Below are positions 29,492 through 39,252 of a stretch of DNA of 64,000 bases, one piece after another. Every line of letters begins with the position of its first letter. The stretch's first letter is position 1. Origin of the DNA: Flavobacterium sp. (GTDB taxonomy: Bacteria; Bacteroidota; Bacteroidia; Flavobacteriales; Flavobacteriaceae); the NCBI GenBank assembly GCA_030591585.1, contig JAUVAS010000003.1, positions 1 to 64,000 of the forward strand, given 5' to 3'. Below the pieces are notes generated by a model. That model was not told the origin of the DNA, did not search any database, and saw only the letters and a list, made by a program, of their open reading frames with translations. Position numbers and translations under genes: made by a program.

Positions 29492-29768
29492 ACAAACTAC
29501 ACTTTTTAACCCTGGGAAAATTCTTGATTGGGCAGAACAAGGTCTTACTTCTTTTTCTCTGGTGGTGGAAAAACGCACTCAGAAAATGCTTAACCGTCTT
29601 TATAAAAAAGACCTAAGGCGTGATGCTGTTAAAAAAAGTGTTTCTAGGAGAAAAAAAGCTAGCAAAGAACTAACGAAAATAAAGGATTCTCAAGTAACTG
29701 AGCGTTTGCAAGAGTTAGACAATCTAGACCAAGAGGTATCACAAGACAATGAAATAGATAAAGACTAA
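29484..29768 (+). CDS. Hypothetical mobilization-region protein
   Basis: MSKQTTLFNPGKILDWAEQG; ATG at 29484. Confidence 0.45.
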   Translation: MSKQTTLFNPGKILDWAEQGLTSFSLVVEKRTQKMLNRLYKKDLRRDAVKKSVSRRKKASKELTKIKDSQVTERLQELDNLDQEVSQDNEIDKD

Positions 29769-29779
29769 AAACAATCCTT

Positions 29780-30142
29780 ATGAAATTAATAACAAAAGAA
29801 CTAATTACCAGATTCAGTGAAGTTGGAGACCAAACAGAGGTAAGCAACCCACGAATTGTTGCAAAATTCTTTGACCCTACAGATTCAGCAACGTGGTATG
29901 CCACTCAGTATAATTCGGAAAGGAATATTTGTTTCGGATATGTAACAGGATTATTTGAAGATGAGTGGGGAAATTTCTCTATTAACGAACTTGAATCTTT
30001 AAAACGCCCCTTTGGACTCTCCATCGAAAGAGATATTCATTTTAAGGAAACTTTCTTTAATGATTTAAATAAAGAACGCAGGTTAATTGGGCTTGAAAAA
30101 GATCAATCATCAAAGGATAAAACCGATGAGTTAGAACGATAG
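29780..30142 (+). CDS. DUF2958-like protein
   Basis: KFFDPTDSATWYATQYNSERNICFGYVTGLFEDEWGNFSINELE. Confidence 0.65.
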   Translation: MKLITKELITRFSEVGDQTEVSNPRIVAKFFDPTDSATWYATQYNSERNICFGYVTGLFEDEWGNFSINELESLKRPFGLSIERDIHFKETFFNDLNKERRLIGLEKDQSSKDKTDELER

Positions 30143-30144
30143 TA

Positions 30145-30546
30145 TTGGAGTTTAAATCTTTACATAGCTATTTAGATTTTTGCTTTTCAAATCAGGATTC
30201 GGTATCCGATTCGATGATTATTAAAGCCAAGAAGCAGTACCGAAAACTATATCTAGCTAGCTACAATACAAAATATCGAGAAAAGAATACCCAAATTACT
30301 TTTCGGATTTCCAAAAAGCAGTACAAGAAATTTGAGAAACTGGCAAAGAAAGATAAGGTGAAAGTCTCTTTCTATATAAAGCAGTTGATACTGAAAAACC
30401 ACAGCTCACATTTTGATTTAAAAAAACTTAAGCCTTTGCTATTACAAACCATTGATATAGCGGAAGAAGCAATAGAAGAAAATGAAAGGGTAGATACTTT
30501 GGAGTTATTAACTCTACTAGAGAAAATATACAAACTAATCAAATGA
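30145..30546 (+). CDS. MobC-like mobilization accessory protein
   Basis: ITFRISKKQYKKFEKLAKKDKVKVSFYIKQLIL (RHH-like) directly upstream of relaxase. Confidence 0.6.
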   Translation: MEFKSLHSYLDFCFSNQDSVSDSMIIKAKKQYRKLYLASYNTKYREKNTQITFRISKKQYKKFEKLAKKDKVKVSFYIKQLILKNHSSHFDLKKLKPLLLQTIDIAEEAIEENERVDTLELLTLLEKIYKLIK

Positions 30547-31079
30547 TTGTAAAAGCCATCTCACATAAAAGCACTAAGAAATCATCGATTAAAAAACTCA
30601 TTACATATATTTTTAATCCAGAAAAGATGAAAGATATCCAAAAGGGAAGAGAGCCTCTTATTGTTAAGCAATTCATTAGTAGCTATGACAAAGAGAAGTG
30701 GGCTGATGCTTTTAAAAAAAATGATAGGGCAAAAACATTTCAGCATACAAAACGAACCGTACTCAGACACGAAATTATAAGTTTTTCTCCCGAGAGTTCT
30801 AAATATTTATCTCGTGAAAAACTAAAAACCCTTGCTAAATATTATTTAAAACACCGGTCTCCTTATTCTATGGGTGTAGCCACTGTTCACTATGATAAGT
30901 CACTACACATCCATTTCATCATCTCTGGCGTTTCCATTGAAGGAAACTCTACTCGTGTTTCTCGTAAAGAATTCAAGGCTTTTAAAATCAAATTGCAGGA
31001 ATTTCAACAAGAGAAATTTCCAGAATTATCACATTCAGTAGTTCAACATTCTAAAAAAAAAGTCTCAACCTCAAATTAA
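30543..31079 (+). CDS. Relaxase/mobilization nuclease N-terminal part
   Basis: MIVKAISHKSTKKSSIKKLITYIFNP...HYDKSLHIHFIISGVSIEGNSTRVSRKEF (HxH relaxase motif). Confidence 0.8.
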   Translation: MIVKAISHKSTKKSSIKKLITYIFNPEKMKDIQKGREPLIVKQFISSYDKEKWADAFKKNDRAKTFQHTKRTVLRHEIISFSPESSKYLSREKLKTLAKYYLKHRSPYSMGVATVHYDKSLHIHFIISGVSIEGNSTRVSRKEFKAFKIKLQEFQQEKFPELSHSVVQHSKKKVSTSN

Positions 31080-31096
31080 CTTTTCAAGAAGAGCGG

Positions 31097-31393
31097 ATGA
31101 AACTAAAAGGAATTTTATCTGAAAAAGAAAAACTCTCTTTTATGGTGATGCAGATTGCAGGTGGATGTAAAAGTTTAGATGAATTATCCAATAAACTTGA
31201 ATCAGAGTCTCTAGAACCCTACTATAGAAAAGGAATTTTTGCAGGACTTTGGCTAGGTAATAGAAAATTTCGCCTGACCACCTTGGGTGTTGGGAAAGAG
31301 CATTTGAAAGAACTCACTAGAGAACAACAGCGTCTTGGCGAACTTTCAATATTAGAATCGAATATAAACTTGCCTTTGGATAAATCGAGATAA
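31097..31393 (+). CDS. Probable relaxase C-terminal part in the -1 frame
   Basis: Open reading frame extends back without stop to the A9 tract 31053-31061. Confidence 0.55.
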   Translation: MKLKGILSEKEKLSFMVMQIAGGCKSLDELSNKLESESLEPYYRKGIFAGLWLGNRKFRLTTLGVGKEHLKELTREQQRLGELSILESNINLPLDKSR

Positions 31394-31463
31394 TAGTTCT
31401 TATCTTAGAAACTTTTTTAGATAAAAAATTATTTTTACTCTCTAGGAATATTTTTATAGAAAC

Positions 31464-31829
31464 TTAAGTTAGGTTGAACCTTTTGGATAATGTTTTTTGT
31501 AACCCTTCATTTACACTATAAGACCCTTTTGAATCTATGTTCTTGTTTTCACTTGACGTTACTGATGTTTCATAATTAGGATAATTATCACTCTTACTCC
31601 TATTATTCTCCCACTGCATAGGACGGAGATTGACTAAATTAGAGTCGCCACCTTTTGAATCAGGGTAAACATGATCAATTTCCCATCCAAAACTTTCCTG
31701 TTTACCATACTTATCTCTTTGCATCCAAGCCCCTGCTACATCTTTACGATACTCATCAACATCGTAACCTTTAACTTTTGTTCCTTTATTCCAAACACTT
31801 TGAATTTCTTCATCACTAAAATCTGCCAT
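31464..31829 (-). CDS. HNH endonuclease
   Basis: GWEIDHVYPDSKGGDSNLVNLRPMQWENNRSKSD; start MADFSDEE near 31829 preferred over 31925. Confidence 0.8.
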   Translation of the reverse strand: MADFSDEEIQSVWNKGTKVKGYDVDEYRKDVAGAWMQRDKYGKQESFGWEIDHVYPDSKGGDSNLVNLRPMQWENNRSKSDNYPNYETSVTSSENKNIDSKGSYSVNEGLQKTLSKRFNLT

Positions 31830-31905
31830 AATTATTTGATATTTAAATGAGTATATCAAAATAGATGCCAAATAAAAAGACTGACAGTATGGCGCTTGAG
31901 GGATT

Positions 31906-32066
31906 CCAAAGGTCTCCTTTGGCAAGATAGCAAGTTTCTACATTAATGAAATGTTTGTAGCAACTTGCAATCTTGCTCTGCTCCTGTCCTAAAAGTTTTT
32001 ACTAAATACGACTTAGGTCAGAGCAGATCAAATGTCCTAAAAGTCCGCAGACGACTTAGGACATTT
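31906..32066. repeat. Cluster of four consecutive inverted repeats
   Basis: 31906-31922 CCAAAGG/CCTTTGG; 31922-31942 with 31956-31976 (19/21 paired); 31978-31992 with 32013-32026; 32030-32040 with 32056-32066 (AAATGTCCTAA/TTAGGACATTT, perfect). Confidence 0.75.
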
Positions 32067-32137
32067 TTCTCTAAAGGACATTTATTATTTGAGATAAACT
32101 ATAAAAAATTCCTCTTCTAGTTGCTGCTACTAAAATA

Positions 32138-33196
32138 TTATTGTTTCATTATTTTTTTTGTAAATAAGCCTTTATCAGTTTGTACATTTAAAAAGTATAT
32201 TCCTGCTGTTAGTTCATTCACATCAATTTCCTTAGATGTTGTCGTTTTAAGAAGTTGCCCCTGCATTGAATATATTTCTAGTAAAGTAATATCTATGTTG
32301 TTTTTGGTATTTACGAACAATCTATTCGATGTTGGATTTGGGAATATTGATATTTCACTCAAAGCATTATCATTGACGCTTAAATTTTCACAATCATCGC
32401 TAAATATTACTCCAGCATCATATTCCCAATTTGCAGGAATATTACCAACAATATCCGTATCAACCTCAATACATTCAAGACTAGGGCAATTTAATGTTCT
32501 TAATGCTCCTAAGTTTTGATTATTACCATTTGCAACATTTAACATTTCAAGATTTGGAGAACCATTTAATGTTACTGTAAATAAATTTATATTACTACTT
32601 AAGTCTAAATTAGTGATTGGGTTTTCTCTACAAAATAAATATTGCAGATCTGTGTTTAAGCTTAAGTCTATATTTGTTATTTGATTATTACTACAAGCAA
32701 GGTCACTTAATAATAAATTATTAGATACATCTAGTGAGGTTAAACTATTTGCACCACATTCTAACATATTTAATTCTGTATTTTGAGATACATTCAGTGA
32801 AGTAAGCTGATTAACATCTATTAATAAAAATTCTAATACTGTTAATGAGGTTAAATCTATATTTCCTAAAATATTATTAGATAGATTTAAAAATACTATT
32901 CCTGTATTCTGTAATAAATCAATAGAAGCTAGTTGATTAAAACTACAGTTCAATTCTTCTAAAGAGCTAAAATCTTCAATTCCAGTTAAATCCGAAATAT
33001 TATTATTATCAACCTCTAAAGCTGATACATTTTCAATATCTGCCGTTAAAACTTGACCGTTAATAATCCCATCAGTGTCTATCCCTAAATCTATTAAGGC
33101 TTGTTCAAAGTTAGAGTCTGGAATTGATGTGGTTTGTGAAAAAACAAATTGCGTCAATGCAATAAGTATTGTTGTAAAAAATAATTTTGTTTTCAT
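32138..33196 (-). CDS. Secreted leucine-rich-repeat protein with T9SS C-terminal sorting domain
   Basis: Signal peptide, LxxLxxxxNxLxxLD repeats, ISIFPNPTSNRLFV...LTAGIYFLNVQTDKGLFTKKIMKQ. Confidence 0.85.
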   Translation of the reverse strand: MKTKLFFTTILIALTQFVFSQTTSIPDSNFEQALIDLGIDTDGIINGQVLTADIENVSALEVDNNNISDLTGIEDFSSLEELNCSFNQLASIDLLQNTGIVFLNLSNNILGNIDLTSLTVLEFLLIDVNQLTSLNVSQNTELNMLECGANSLTSLDVSNNLLLSDLACSNNQITNIDLSLNTDLQYLFCRENPITNLDLSSNINLFTVTLNGSPNLEMLNVANGNNQNLGALRTLNCPSLECIEVDTDIVGNIPANWEYDAGVIFSDDCENLSVNDNALSEISIFPNPTSNRLFVNTKNNIDITLLEIYSMQGQLLKTTTSKEIDVNELTAGIYFLNVQTDKGLFTKKIMKQ

Positions 33197-33277
33197 AGTT
33201 ATATGATTTTAGGTGAATAATAAGGCAAACATATAAAAAATAACTTAATAATACACCTTATTTGATACTCCTTTTAA

Positions 33278-33553
33278 GTGGTTGCTAAAAAGAAGTATCT
33301 CTTAGTAATTTGTATTATGGTAACACACGAAAAATATATAGAACAAAACCTAGGGCGATTAGGTAAAAAGCTTCAAAAATTAAGAAGAGAGAAAGGATAT
33401 AAGAATTACGAGCAGTTTGCTTTTGATAATAATATTTCAAGGGCTCAATATGGCCGCTATGAAAAAGGGCAAGACCTCAGGTTTAGTAGCCTTTGCAAAG
33501 TTCTCAAAGCCCTTGATGTTAGCTTGGAGGAATTTTTTAAAGGCTTTGAATAA
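33278..33553 (+). CDS. XRE-family HTH regulator
   Basis: KLQKLRREKGYKNYEQFAFDNNISRAQYGRYEKGQ. Confidence 0.8.
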   Translation: MVAKKKYLLVICIMVTHEKYIEQNLGRLGKKLQKLRREKGYKNYEQFAFDNNISRAQYGRYEKGQDLRFSSLCKVLKALDVSLEEFFKGFE

Positions 33554-33567
33554 TTAATTTAGCTAAG

Positions 33568-34398
33568 ATGGCAATAAATGAATTCGCTTATAAAACAGAA
33601 TTTTTTAGTTTTAAATTTGATATATCATTAGATCAAATTATAAAAACAGTAGATGAAATAAATAGTGCTTATTTCAATAACTCAAACTTAGAAATAAGCT
33701 TTTCTTCTCTTGAAGAGTCCTTTATAAAGTTGACAGTTAAAGAATTTATTGAATTATACAATACATTCTTTCCTAATATTAATATGATTAGCTTTAATAT
33801 TCATAAGGATGTCACATCTTTTTCGATCAATTTTCAATACCGTAATCATTCTGTTGGTGCTAACGGAAATTTTTCTATTTATGCAGGTTCGATAGAAAAC
33901 AATAGGGCTATTGAAAAAATTATAAGAGAGAATCTTCCATTAGAGAGCCCAAAACAAATTGCTTTAGAAACTGAAATAGTGGTTTCTCCAATTTTCAATG
34001 CTCGGAATTTTAAAATAAAAGAAAAGTATTGTTTTGTATTGATGCCATTTACACTCAAATGGTCTAACCGTGTCTATAAACATCTAAGAGGAATCGTCAA
34101 TAATCTAGGATATAACTGTGAAAGAGCAGACAACTTATTTGGAAAAAATATTCTAGAAGATATTTGGTCAGCAATAAATGAAGCTGAAATTATTATTGCA
34201 GATGTAACAGCAAAAAACCCAAACGTATTCTATGAAATAGGTATTGCTCATACTTTAGGAAAAAAAGTGATATTAATTACCCAAAGTTCTGCAGATATCC
34301 CATTTGATTTTAAAGGATATAGGCATGTTATTTATGAAGATAATGTAGATGGTTTTAAGATTTTAGAAGATACTATTCCAAAGTATTTTAAGAGTTAA
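33568..34398 (+). CDS. Nucleoside 2-deoxyribosyltransferase/TIR-like fold protein
   Basis: CFVLMPF...NCERADNLFGKNILEDIWSAINEAEIIIADVTAKNPNVFYEIGIAHTLGKKVILITQ. Confidence 0.65.
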   Translation: MAINEFAYKTEFFSFKFDISLDQIIKTVDEINSAYFNNSNLEISFSSLEESFIKLTVKEFIELYNTFFPNINMISFNIHKDVTSFSINFQYRNHSVGANGNFSIYAGSIENNRAIEKIIRENLPLESPKQIALETEIVVSPIFNARNFKIKEKYCFVLMPFTLKWSNRVYKHLRGIVNNLGYNCERADNLFGKNILEDIWSAINEAEIIIADVTAKNPNVFYEIGIAHTLGKKVILITQSSADIPFDFKGYRHVIYEDNVDGFKILEDTIPKYFKS

Positions 34399-34461
34399 AC
34401 ATTATGAAAACTAATTTTAAATCTTATGAAATTACTACCTTCGTAGGTTCAAATTCAGCTT

Positions 34462-36480
34462 ATGAAAAATAAAGCATCGATTAACAATAGCAGTATAGAA
34501 TCTGCTGGACTTCCTAAAGATTACAAGGATGCTGTAGCTGAATTAATATGGAATGGATATGATGCAAAGGCAAAGAAAATTGATATTGGATTTGATACCA
34601 ACGATATTGATTCGATTAGTTCCTTAACAATTACCGATAATGGAGAAGGAATAAATTTTGAAACTTTAAATGAAACTTTTGGTTCATTTTTGGATTCATT
34701 AAAAAGAAATTCTTTTCAACGATCTTCATATAACAGAGGTAAAAAAGGGAAGGGAAGGTTTTCTTTCGCTACCTTTTCTTCAAAGGCCACTTGGCATACT
34801 ATTTATAAAAACAACGGAAAATATTTGTCTTATGATATTACCATTACTAAAGATAAAAAGGATGAATATGAAGACCTAAATAAGGCCATCTCTAAAACAT
34901 CTCAGACAGGAACACAAGTTAAATTAGAAGGACTATTTAATGTTAGCTCATACTCATTTAATTCTGAGGACTTCAAGTATTATTTAGCAAAAGAATTTGG
35001 GTGGTTTCTGTTTTTAAATAAAGATAATGGCTTTTCTCTCACTATTAATGGTGTTGATTTACAATATGAAAATATTATTGCTGAGAGTGAAGTAAAAGAG
35101 TTAACCATTAATGGTGAAAATAATATTTCTTATAAATTTCGAATAACATACTTAAGGTGGAATGATAGTATTGGTGATAAATACTATTATTATTTTCTTA
35201 ACGATGAAAAACGGGAAAAAGCAAAAAAACTAACCTCATTTAACAATAATGCTATTGAATTTCATCATAGCTTATATGTTGAATCCAATTATTTTAACGA
35301 TTTTCATATAAAGGAAGGTGTATCTGATAGTGATGTTTTTGAAAAAAATCAAAATCACCCCATTTTTAAAGTGTTGATAAAAGATTTGACAGAACTTATT
35401 ACTAAAAAACAAAAAGAATTTATCAGAGAGAATGCCGCAAATATGCTAGTTATAAAATATGAAGCTAAAGGTGTATTTCCAAAATTCAGTAACAACAAAT
35501 ATGACCAAGAAAGGAAGAAGGATTTAATTAGCGTTGTAAAAGAATTATATTGCGTTCAACCTAAAATATTTAAGGGGCTAAAAACTGAACAAGAAATTAC
35601 TTTCATTGGATTTTTGAATTTACTTTTAGATTCTGACGAACGTGAAAATATTATTTCAATCATAGAAGGAGTTACTCGTTTGACAAAAAATGAGAGAGAG
35701 GAATTAGTAGGTGTTTTGAAAAAAAGCAGCTTTTCAAAAATTATCGATACGATTAAATTAATTGAGAATCGCTTTAGATCTGTTGAAATACTAAAAACAT
35801 TAGTTTATGATTTAAAGAAATACACTAATGAAAGAGACCATATTCAAAAAGTGATAGAATCAAACTATTGGCTTTTTGGAGAACAATTCCATTTAACTTC
35901 AGCAGATAAGAATTTTGAAGTATTATTATCTAAATATTTACATATTATTGACGGGATAACTGAAAAACATAAAATTGATTCTTATGATTGGAAAAGACGT
36001 CCCGATATTTTTATGTGTAGAAAAAGGAATATTCCTGATATTAGTGATAATGAAACGATATTAGAGGAAAATATTATGGTTGAGTTAAAAAGGCCATCCG
36101 TTACTATTACTAAAAAAGAATTTAGACAAATAGATGATTACTTAGATATTATCTTGAAAGAAGATAGATTTAATAGTCAACTTCGGGTTTGGAAATTTTT
36201 TGTAATTAGTAATAAAGTAGATGATTATATTTTAAAACAATATGAAGCATTTAAAGATAAAGGAAAAAGATTTCTTGTTCAACAAGCGGGAAGATATGAA
36301 ATTTATGCACTTACTTGGGATGATTTATTTAGGCTTTTTGAAATTAGACACCAATATCTAATGGAAAAATTGGATTTTGATAAAAATGCAATTCAACAAG
36401 AGTTAAAACTCAAGGGCGTGGATTTCAGTAGAGGCTCTTCGAATCACTTAACATCGAAAGTGATAAATTTAAATTCATAA
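34462..36480 (+). CDS. GHKL (MutL/paraMORC-like) ATPase with C-terminal PD-(D/E)XK-like nuclease
   Basis: AVAELIWNGYDAKAKKIDIGF, ITDNGEGI, NRGKKGKGRFSFATFS; C-term RRPDIFMCR...IMVELKRP. Confidence 0.7.
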   Translation: MKNKASINNSSIESAGLPKDYKDAVAELIWNGYDAKAKKIDIGFDTNDIDSISSLTITDNGEGINFETLNETFGSFLDSLKRNSFQRSSYNRGKKGKGRFSFATFSSKATWHTIYKNNGKYLSYDITITKDKKDEYEDLNKAISKTSQTGTQVKLEGLFNVSSYSFNSEDFKYYLAKEFGWFLFLNKDNGFSLTINGVDLQYENIIAESEVKELTINGENNISYKFRITYLRWNDSIGDKYYYYFLNDEKREKAKKLTSFNNNAIEFHHSLYVESNYFNDFHIKEGVSDSDVFEKNQNHPIFKVLIKDLTELITKKQKEFIRENAANMLVIKYEAKGVFPKFSNNKYDQERKKDLISVVKELYCVQPKIFKGLKTEQEITFIGFLNLLLDSDERENIISIIEGVTRLTKNEREELVGVLKKSSFSKIIDTIKLIENRFRSVEILKTLVYDLKKYTNERDHIQKVIESNYWLFGEQFHLTSADKNFEVLLSKYLHIIDGITEKHKIDSYDWKRRPDIFMCRKRNIPDISDNETILEENIMVELKRPSVTITKKEFRQIDDYLDIILKEDRFNSQLRVWKFFVISNKVDDYILKQYEAFKDKGKRFLVQQAGRYEIYALTWDDLFRLFEIRHQYLMEKLDFDKNAIQQELKLKGVDFSRGSSNHLTSKVINLNS

Positions 36481-36608
36481 TATAAATTTGACCCCAGTAA
36501 AAGAAGAAAAATTCTACATGTGTAGCCCTTCAAAAACGCCCTATTCCCTAGAACGTTTTAAAAAATAAATTTGGAGACCTCCCAAAACAACAATACACTC
36601 AACGGAAT

Positions 36609-37736
36609 CTACCTATCAATATCTTGGTCTTTGTTTTTTTTAATTAATAATTCCCATTTTTTAGTGAGACCGTAGGTTCTTGCTTTTCTTGATTGATTCA
36701 TAATTTGCATAAAATCATCTTCAATTGAATTTTTGACTAACGAATAAGCACTTCTGGGTTTTAAACCTAAATGTTGTGCTATATCGTTTACAGAGACTTC
36801 TTTATTTTTAATAAATAGTGAAAACAATTGCCTCTGTTGCGGTCTTAACTCTCGCAATTTCTCTGTCTGATATTTAATAGGTGCATCTTTATCCAATTCC
36901 TTCAAACGGTCTGCCTTCTTTCTTACTGATCGAAAAGAAATAGCCATTCCTTCCAAAAAATAATCTAAAAATGGAGTAATGTCTGCTTCAGCCCTTCCAC
37001 CATAATAATTATGGCTTTTTCCAATGCTTAGTGCGCCATAATATCCTTGCAGATTTTTGGCATAATATTCTTCTAAGGAATAAATTCCTTTTAAGTCATA
37101 TCCCATTTTATGAAGAAGGAAAGTGCTAAGAAGTCTTGCTGTTCTTCCATTACCATCATAGTATGGGTGAATCGTGGCAAATTGATAATGCACCAAAGCA
37201 GAAAGTATCGGCGCAGGTAGTATTTTTTTATCCATTTCTTGATCGACCCATTCAAATAGACCTTTCATTAAAGGCTTGACGTCTTTAGCCTCTGGAGGCA
37301 TATAAACAATTCTACCAGTAGCCCCATCCTTGATTACATTTTGCCCCTCTCTATATGGAGTTGCCTTTTTAGAGCCTGTAAGAACCAAACTATGTGTAGT
37401 TTGCACCAATTTTTCTGTAATCTTTACTTTTTTCTTTAATTGCTCTTCAATATATTCTAAAGCTCTAAAGTAGTTTCTAACCTCACGCTCATCCCGTTCT
37501 CTCCCTGGAAAATCCCCTTTTTTTCCTTTGGCAACCTCTCCAACTTCTTCAGGAGTTAGCGCATTACCCTCTATCTGCGTAGAATAATGAGTTGACATAA
37601 GACGAGCTGTTTCTCTAAGTGATGCTATAAGGTTTGCAGTAATAGGAAGTACATTAATAGCCTCCCTATGCCTTTCTATTTCCAATAACCACTTTGTAAG
37701 ACTTGGCGTAATTCTATAATTAGGTGCAAATTTCAT
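36609..37736 (-). CDS. Fic family protein
   Basis: YQFATIHPYYDGNGRTARLLSTFLL (HxFxDGNGRxxR variant), STQIEGNALTPEEV. Confidence 0.9.
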   Translation of the reverse strand: MKFAPNYRITPSLTKWLLEIERHREAINVLPITANLIASLRETARLMSTHYSTQIEGNALTPEEVGEVAKGKKGDFPGRERDEREVRNYFRALEYIEEQLKKKVKITEKLVQTTHSLVLTGSKKATPYREGQNVIKDGATGRIVYMPPEAKDVKPLMKGLFEWVDQEMDKKILPAPILSALVHYQFATIHPYYDGNGRTARLLSTFLLHKMGYDLKGIYSLEEYYAKNLQGYYGALSIGKSHNYYGGRAEADITPFLDYFLEGMAISFRSVRKKADRLKELDKDAPIKYQTEKLRELRPQQRQLFSLFIKNKEVSVNDIAQHLGLKPRSAYSLVKNSIEDDFMQIMNQSRKARTYGLTKKWELLIKKNKDQDIDR

Positions 37737-37754
37737 ATCCTCAATATAACATTA

Positions 37755-37813
37755 ATGTAATTAAAATGCAAATAAAGTGTAATTAAAATGTAGTTAACTT
37801 GTGATTAAAAAAG
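37755..37813. promoter_or_regulatory. Three iterated boxes TGTAATTAAAATG / TGTAATTAAAATG / TGTGATTAAAAAA upstream of fic
   Basis: 37755-37767, 37777-37789, 37801-37813; 22- and 24-bp period. Confidence 0.5.
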
Positions 37814-37976
37814 ATAGTACAAAGAGACGTAAACGTTTTTTTAGGATTTTTCTAGGAAAAAAGGAGGTTTTTCCTATTTAAAAAAGGGGGTTTTTCCTTT
37901 GAAAAGAAAGTAAATATAATTGATATTTAGATTTTTATATAAAATTTATTTTTTCACTTAAACTAAAAATAGTCAT

Positions 37977-39233
37977 ATGAGCTTAATTAAAAATATTTGG
38001 AATAAAGTTAAAGGTTCGGAATCTGTCTTATATCCAACTTTTCAAATCAAAGCATCTAATGTAATCGGAGGAATAGAGAGCCGTCCAGTAAAAGCAAGGA
38101 AAAATTATTTTGAAATATCTTTAACAGAACAGTTTTTAAAGAATGGGAGAGAATATTGGAATCAGTATATTCCTCTAACAGTATTTTTAACCGAATTCAT
38201 TTATGCTAATAAAAGGAGTGCTTTTCCTTTTGTAATTGGTCCTGAGCTTCTTAAAAGTATCGAACAATTGGACGGCACAGAAAGTGTTAGGTATAAAAAC
38301 ACAAGAGTCGTTGGCCCCACTCCATATAGAGGGGATAATATCGTTATTTTTTCAGGCTTATTCCGAGTAAAAACAAAAAATTGGGCAGCACAAACTATTA
38401 GCCTTTTAGAAACGGTTGCTAAAGCTTTTGATACAACTAAATTATCTAGTTATTTAAATATTGCAGATCCTCTTTTAAATGGTATAGAGGGTTTTTTTGG
38501 TATGGGGAAAGATATGCAGTTTCGAATTGGGCAAAGAAATGAATTTAAAGATTCAGAAATTCATAGCTCTAACGTATTTGTCAGTGGCTATTGGTTAATG
38601 GTAAGAGAAGACCAAAAAAATGTTGATAAAAATAAGTTTTGGGTAAAAGATAATGAGCTTTATTACGGAACCACAAAAAGTAATATAAAGCCCTATAGAG
38701 GAAATGATTTTATCTTATATGAAATAAATGATTCTGAAAAAAGAAATGATTATGAAACATTTGATTTTCATCTTCACTGGGAAAATGCCAGAGATGCCGT
38801 AATTACTAAAAATAGTAAGCAAGCTGAAAGTGAATTCCAAATGCTAATGGTAGGTTTATATCAAAATCAAGATATTATTGAATCACAAAAAAACCAGTTA
38901 TTAATGATGTATTCAGGAATGTTTGAAAAAATAAAAGAAACATTCCTTAATAAGTCTTCAATAAGTGAAATAGCTAGTTCTCTAAAAAGCAATCGAGAAC
39001 TTTTAAAGAGCAGTGGAATTAGTATTGAATTAAGTAGTAAAGCAGTAGAACTCACAACAAAATTTGCCAATAAAACTTCATCTCTTTTTGAAAAAAATAA
39101 CTTTGTAATAGATCAAGATTTTATTGAAAGATCATTGGATAATTCAATATTAAATGAACCAGATGTATTAGATATAGATAATTTTGATTTGATATCTATT
39201 AACCCAAAAATAGAATTTTTTGAAACTAAATAA
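37977..39233 (+). CDS. Uncharacterized 418-aa protein
   Basis: Long ORF, operonic with a metzincin-motif protein. Confidence 0.6.
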   Translation: MSLIKNIWNKVKGSESVLYPTFQIKASNVIGGIESRPVKARKNYFEISLTEQFLKNGREYWNQYIPLTVFLTEFIYANKRSAFPFVIGPELLKSIEQLDGTESVRYKNTRVVGPTPYRGDNIVIFSGLFRVKTKNWAAQTISLLETVAKAFDTTKLSSYLNIADPLLNGIEGFFGMGKDMQFRIGQRNEFKDSEIHSSNVFVSGYWLMVREDQKNVDKNKFWVKDNELYYGTTKSNIKPYRGNDFILYEINDSEKRNDYETFDFHLHWENARDAVITKNSKQAESEFQMLMVGLYQNQDIIESQKNQLLMMYSGMFEKIKETFLNKSSISEIASSLKSNRELLKSSGISIELSSKAVELTTKFANKTSSLFEKNNFVIDQDFIERSLDNSILNEPDVLDIDNFDLISINPKIEFFETK

Positions 39234-39252
39234 TTGCTAACAAATTAAACTC

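Noticed and set aside
31830-31925. N-terminal extension of the HNH ORF
   Set aside because: MPKETFGIPQAPYCQSF... runs into the inverted-repeat cluster; MADFSDEE is a more likely start.
31922-32066. Integron attC interpretation of the hairpin cluster
   Set aside because: No clear RYYYAAC/GTTRRRY core pairs and no integron integrase.
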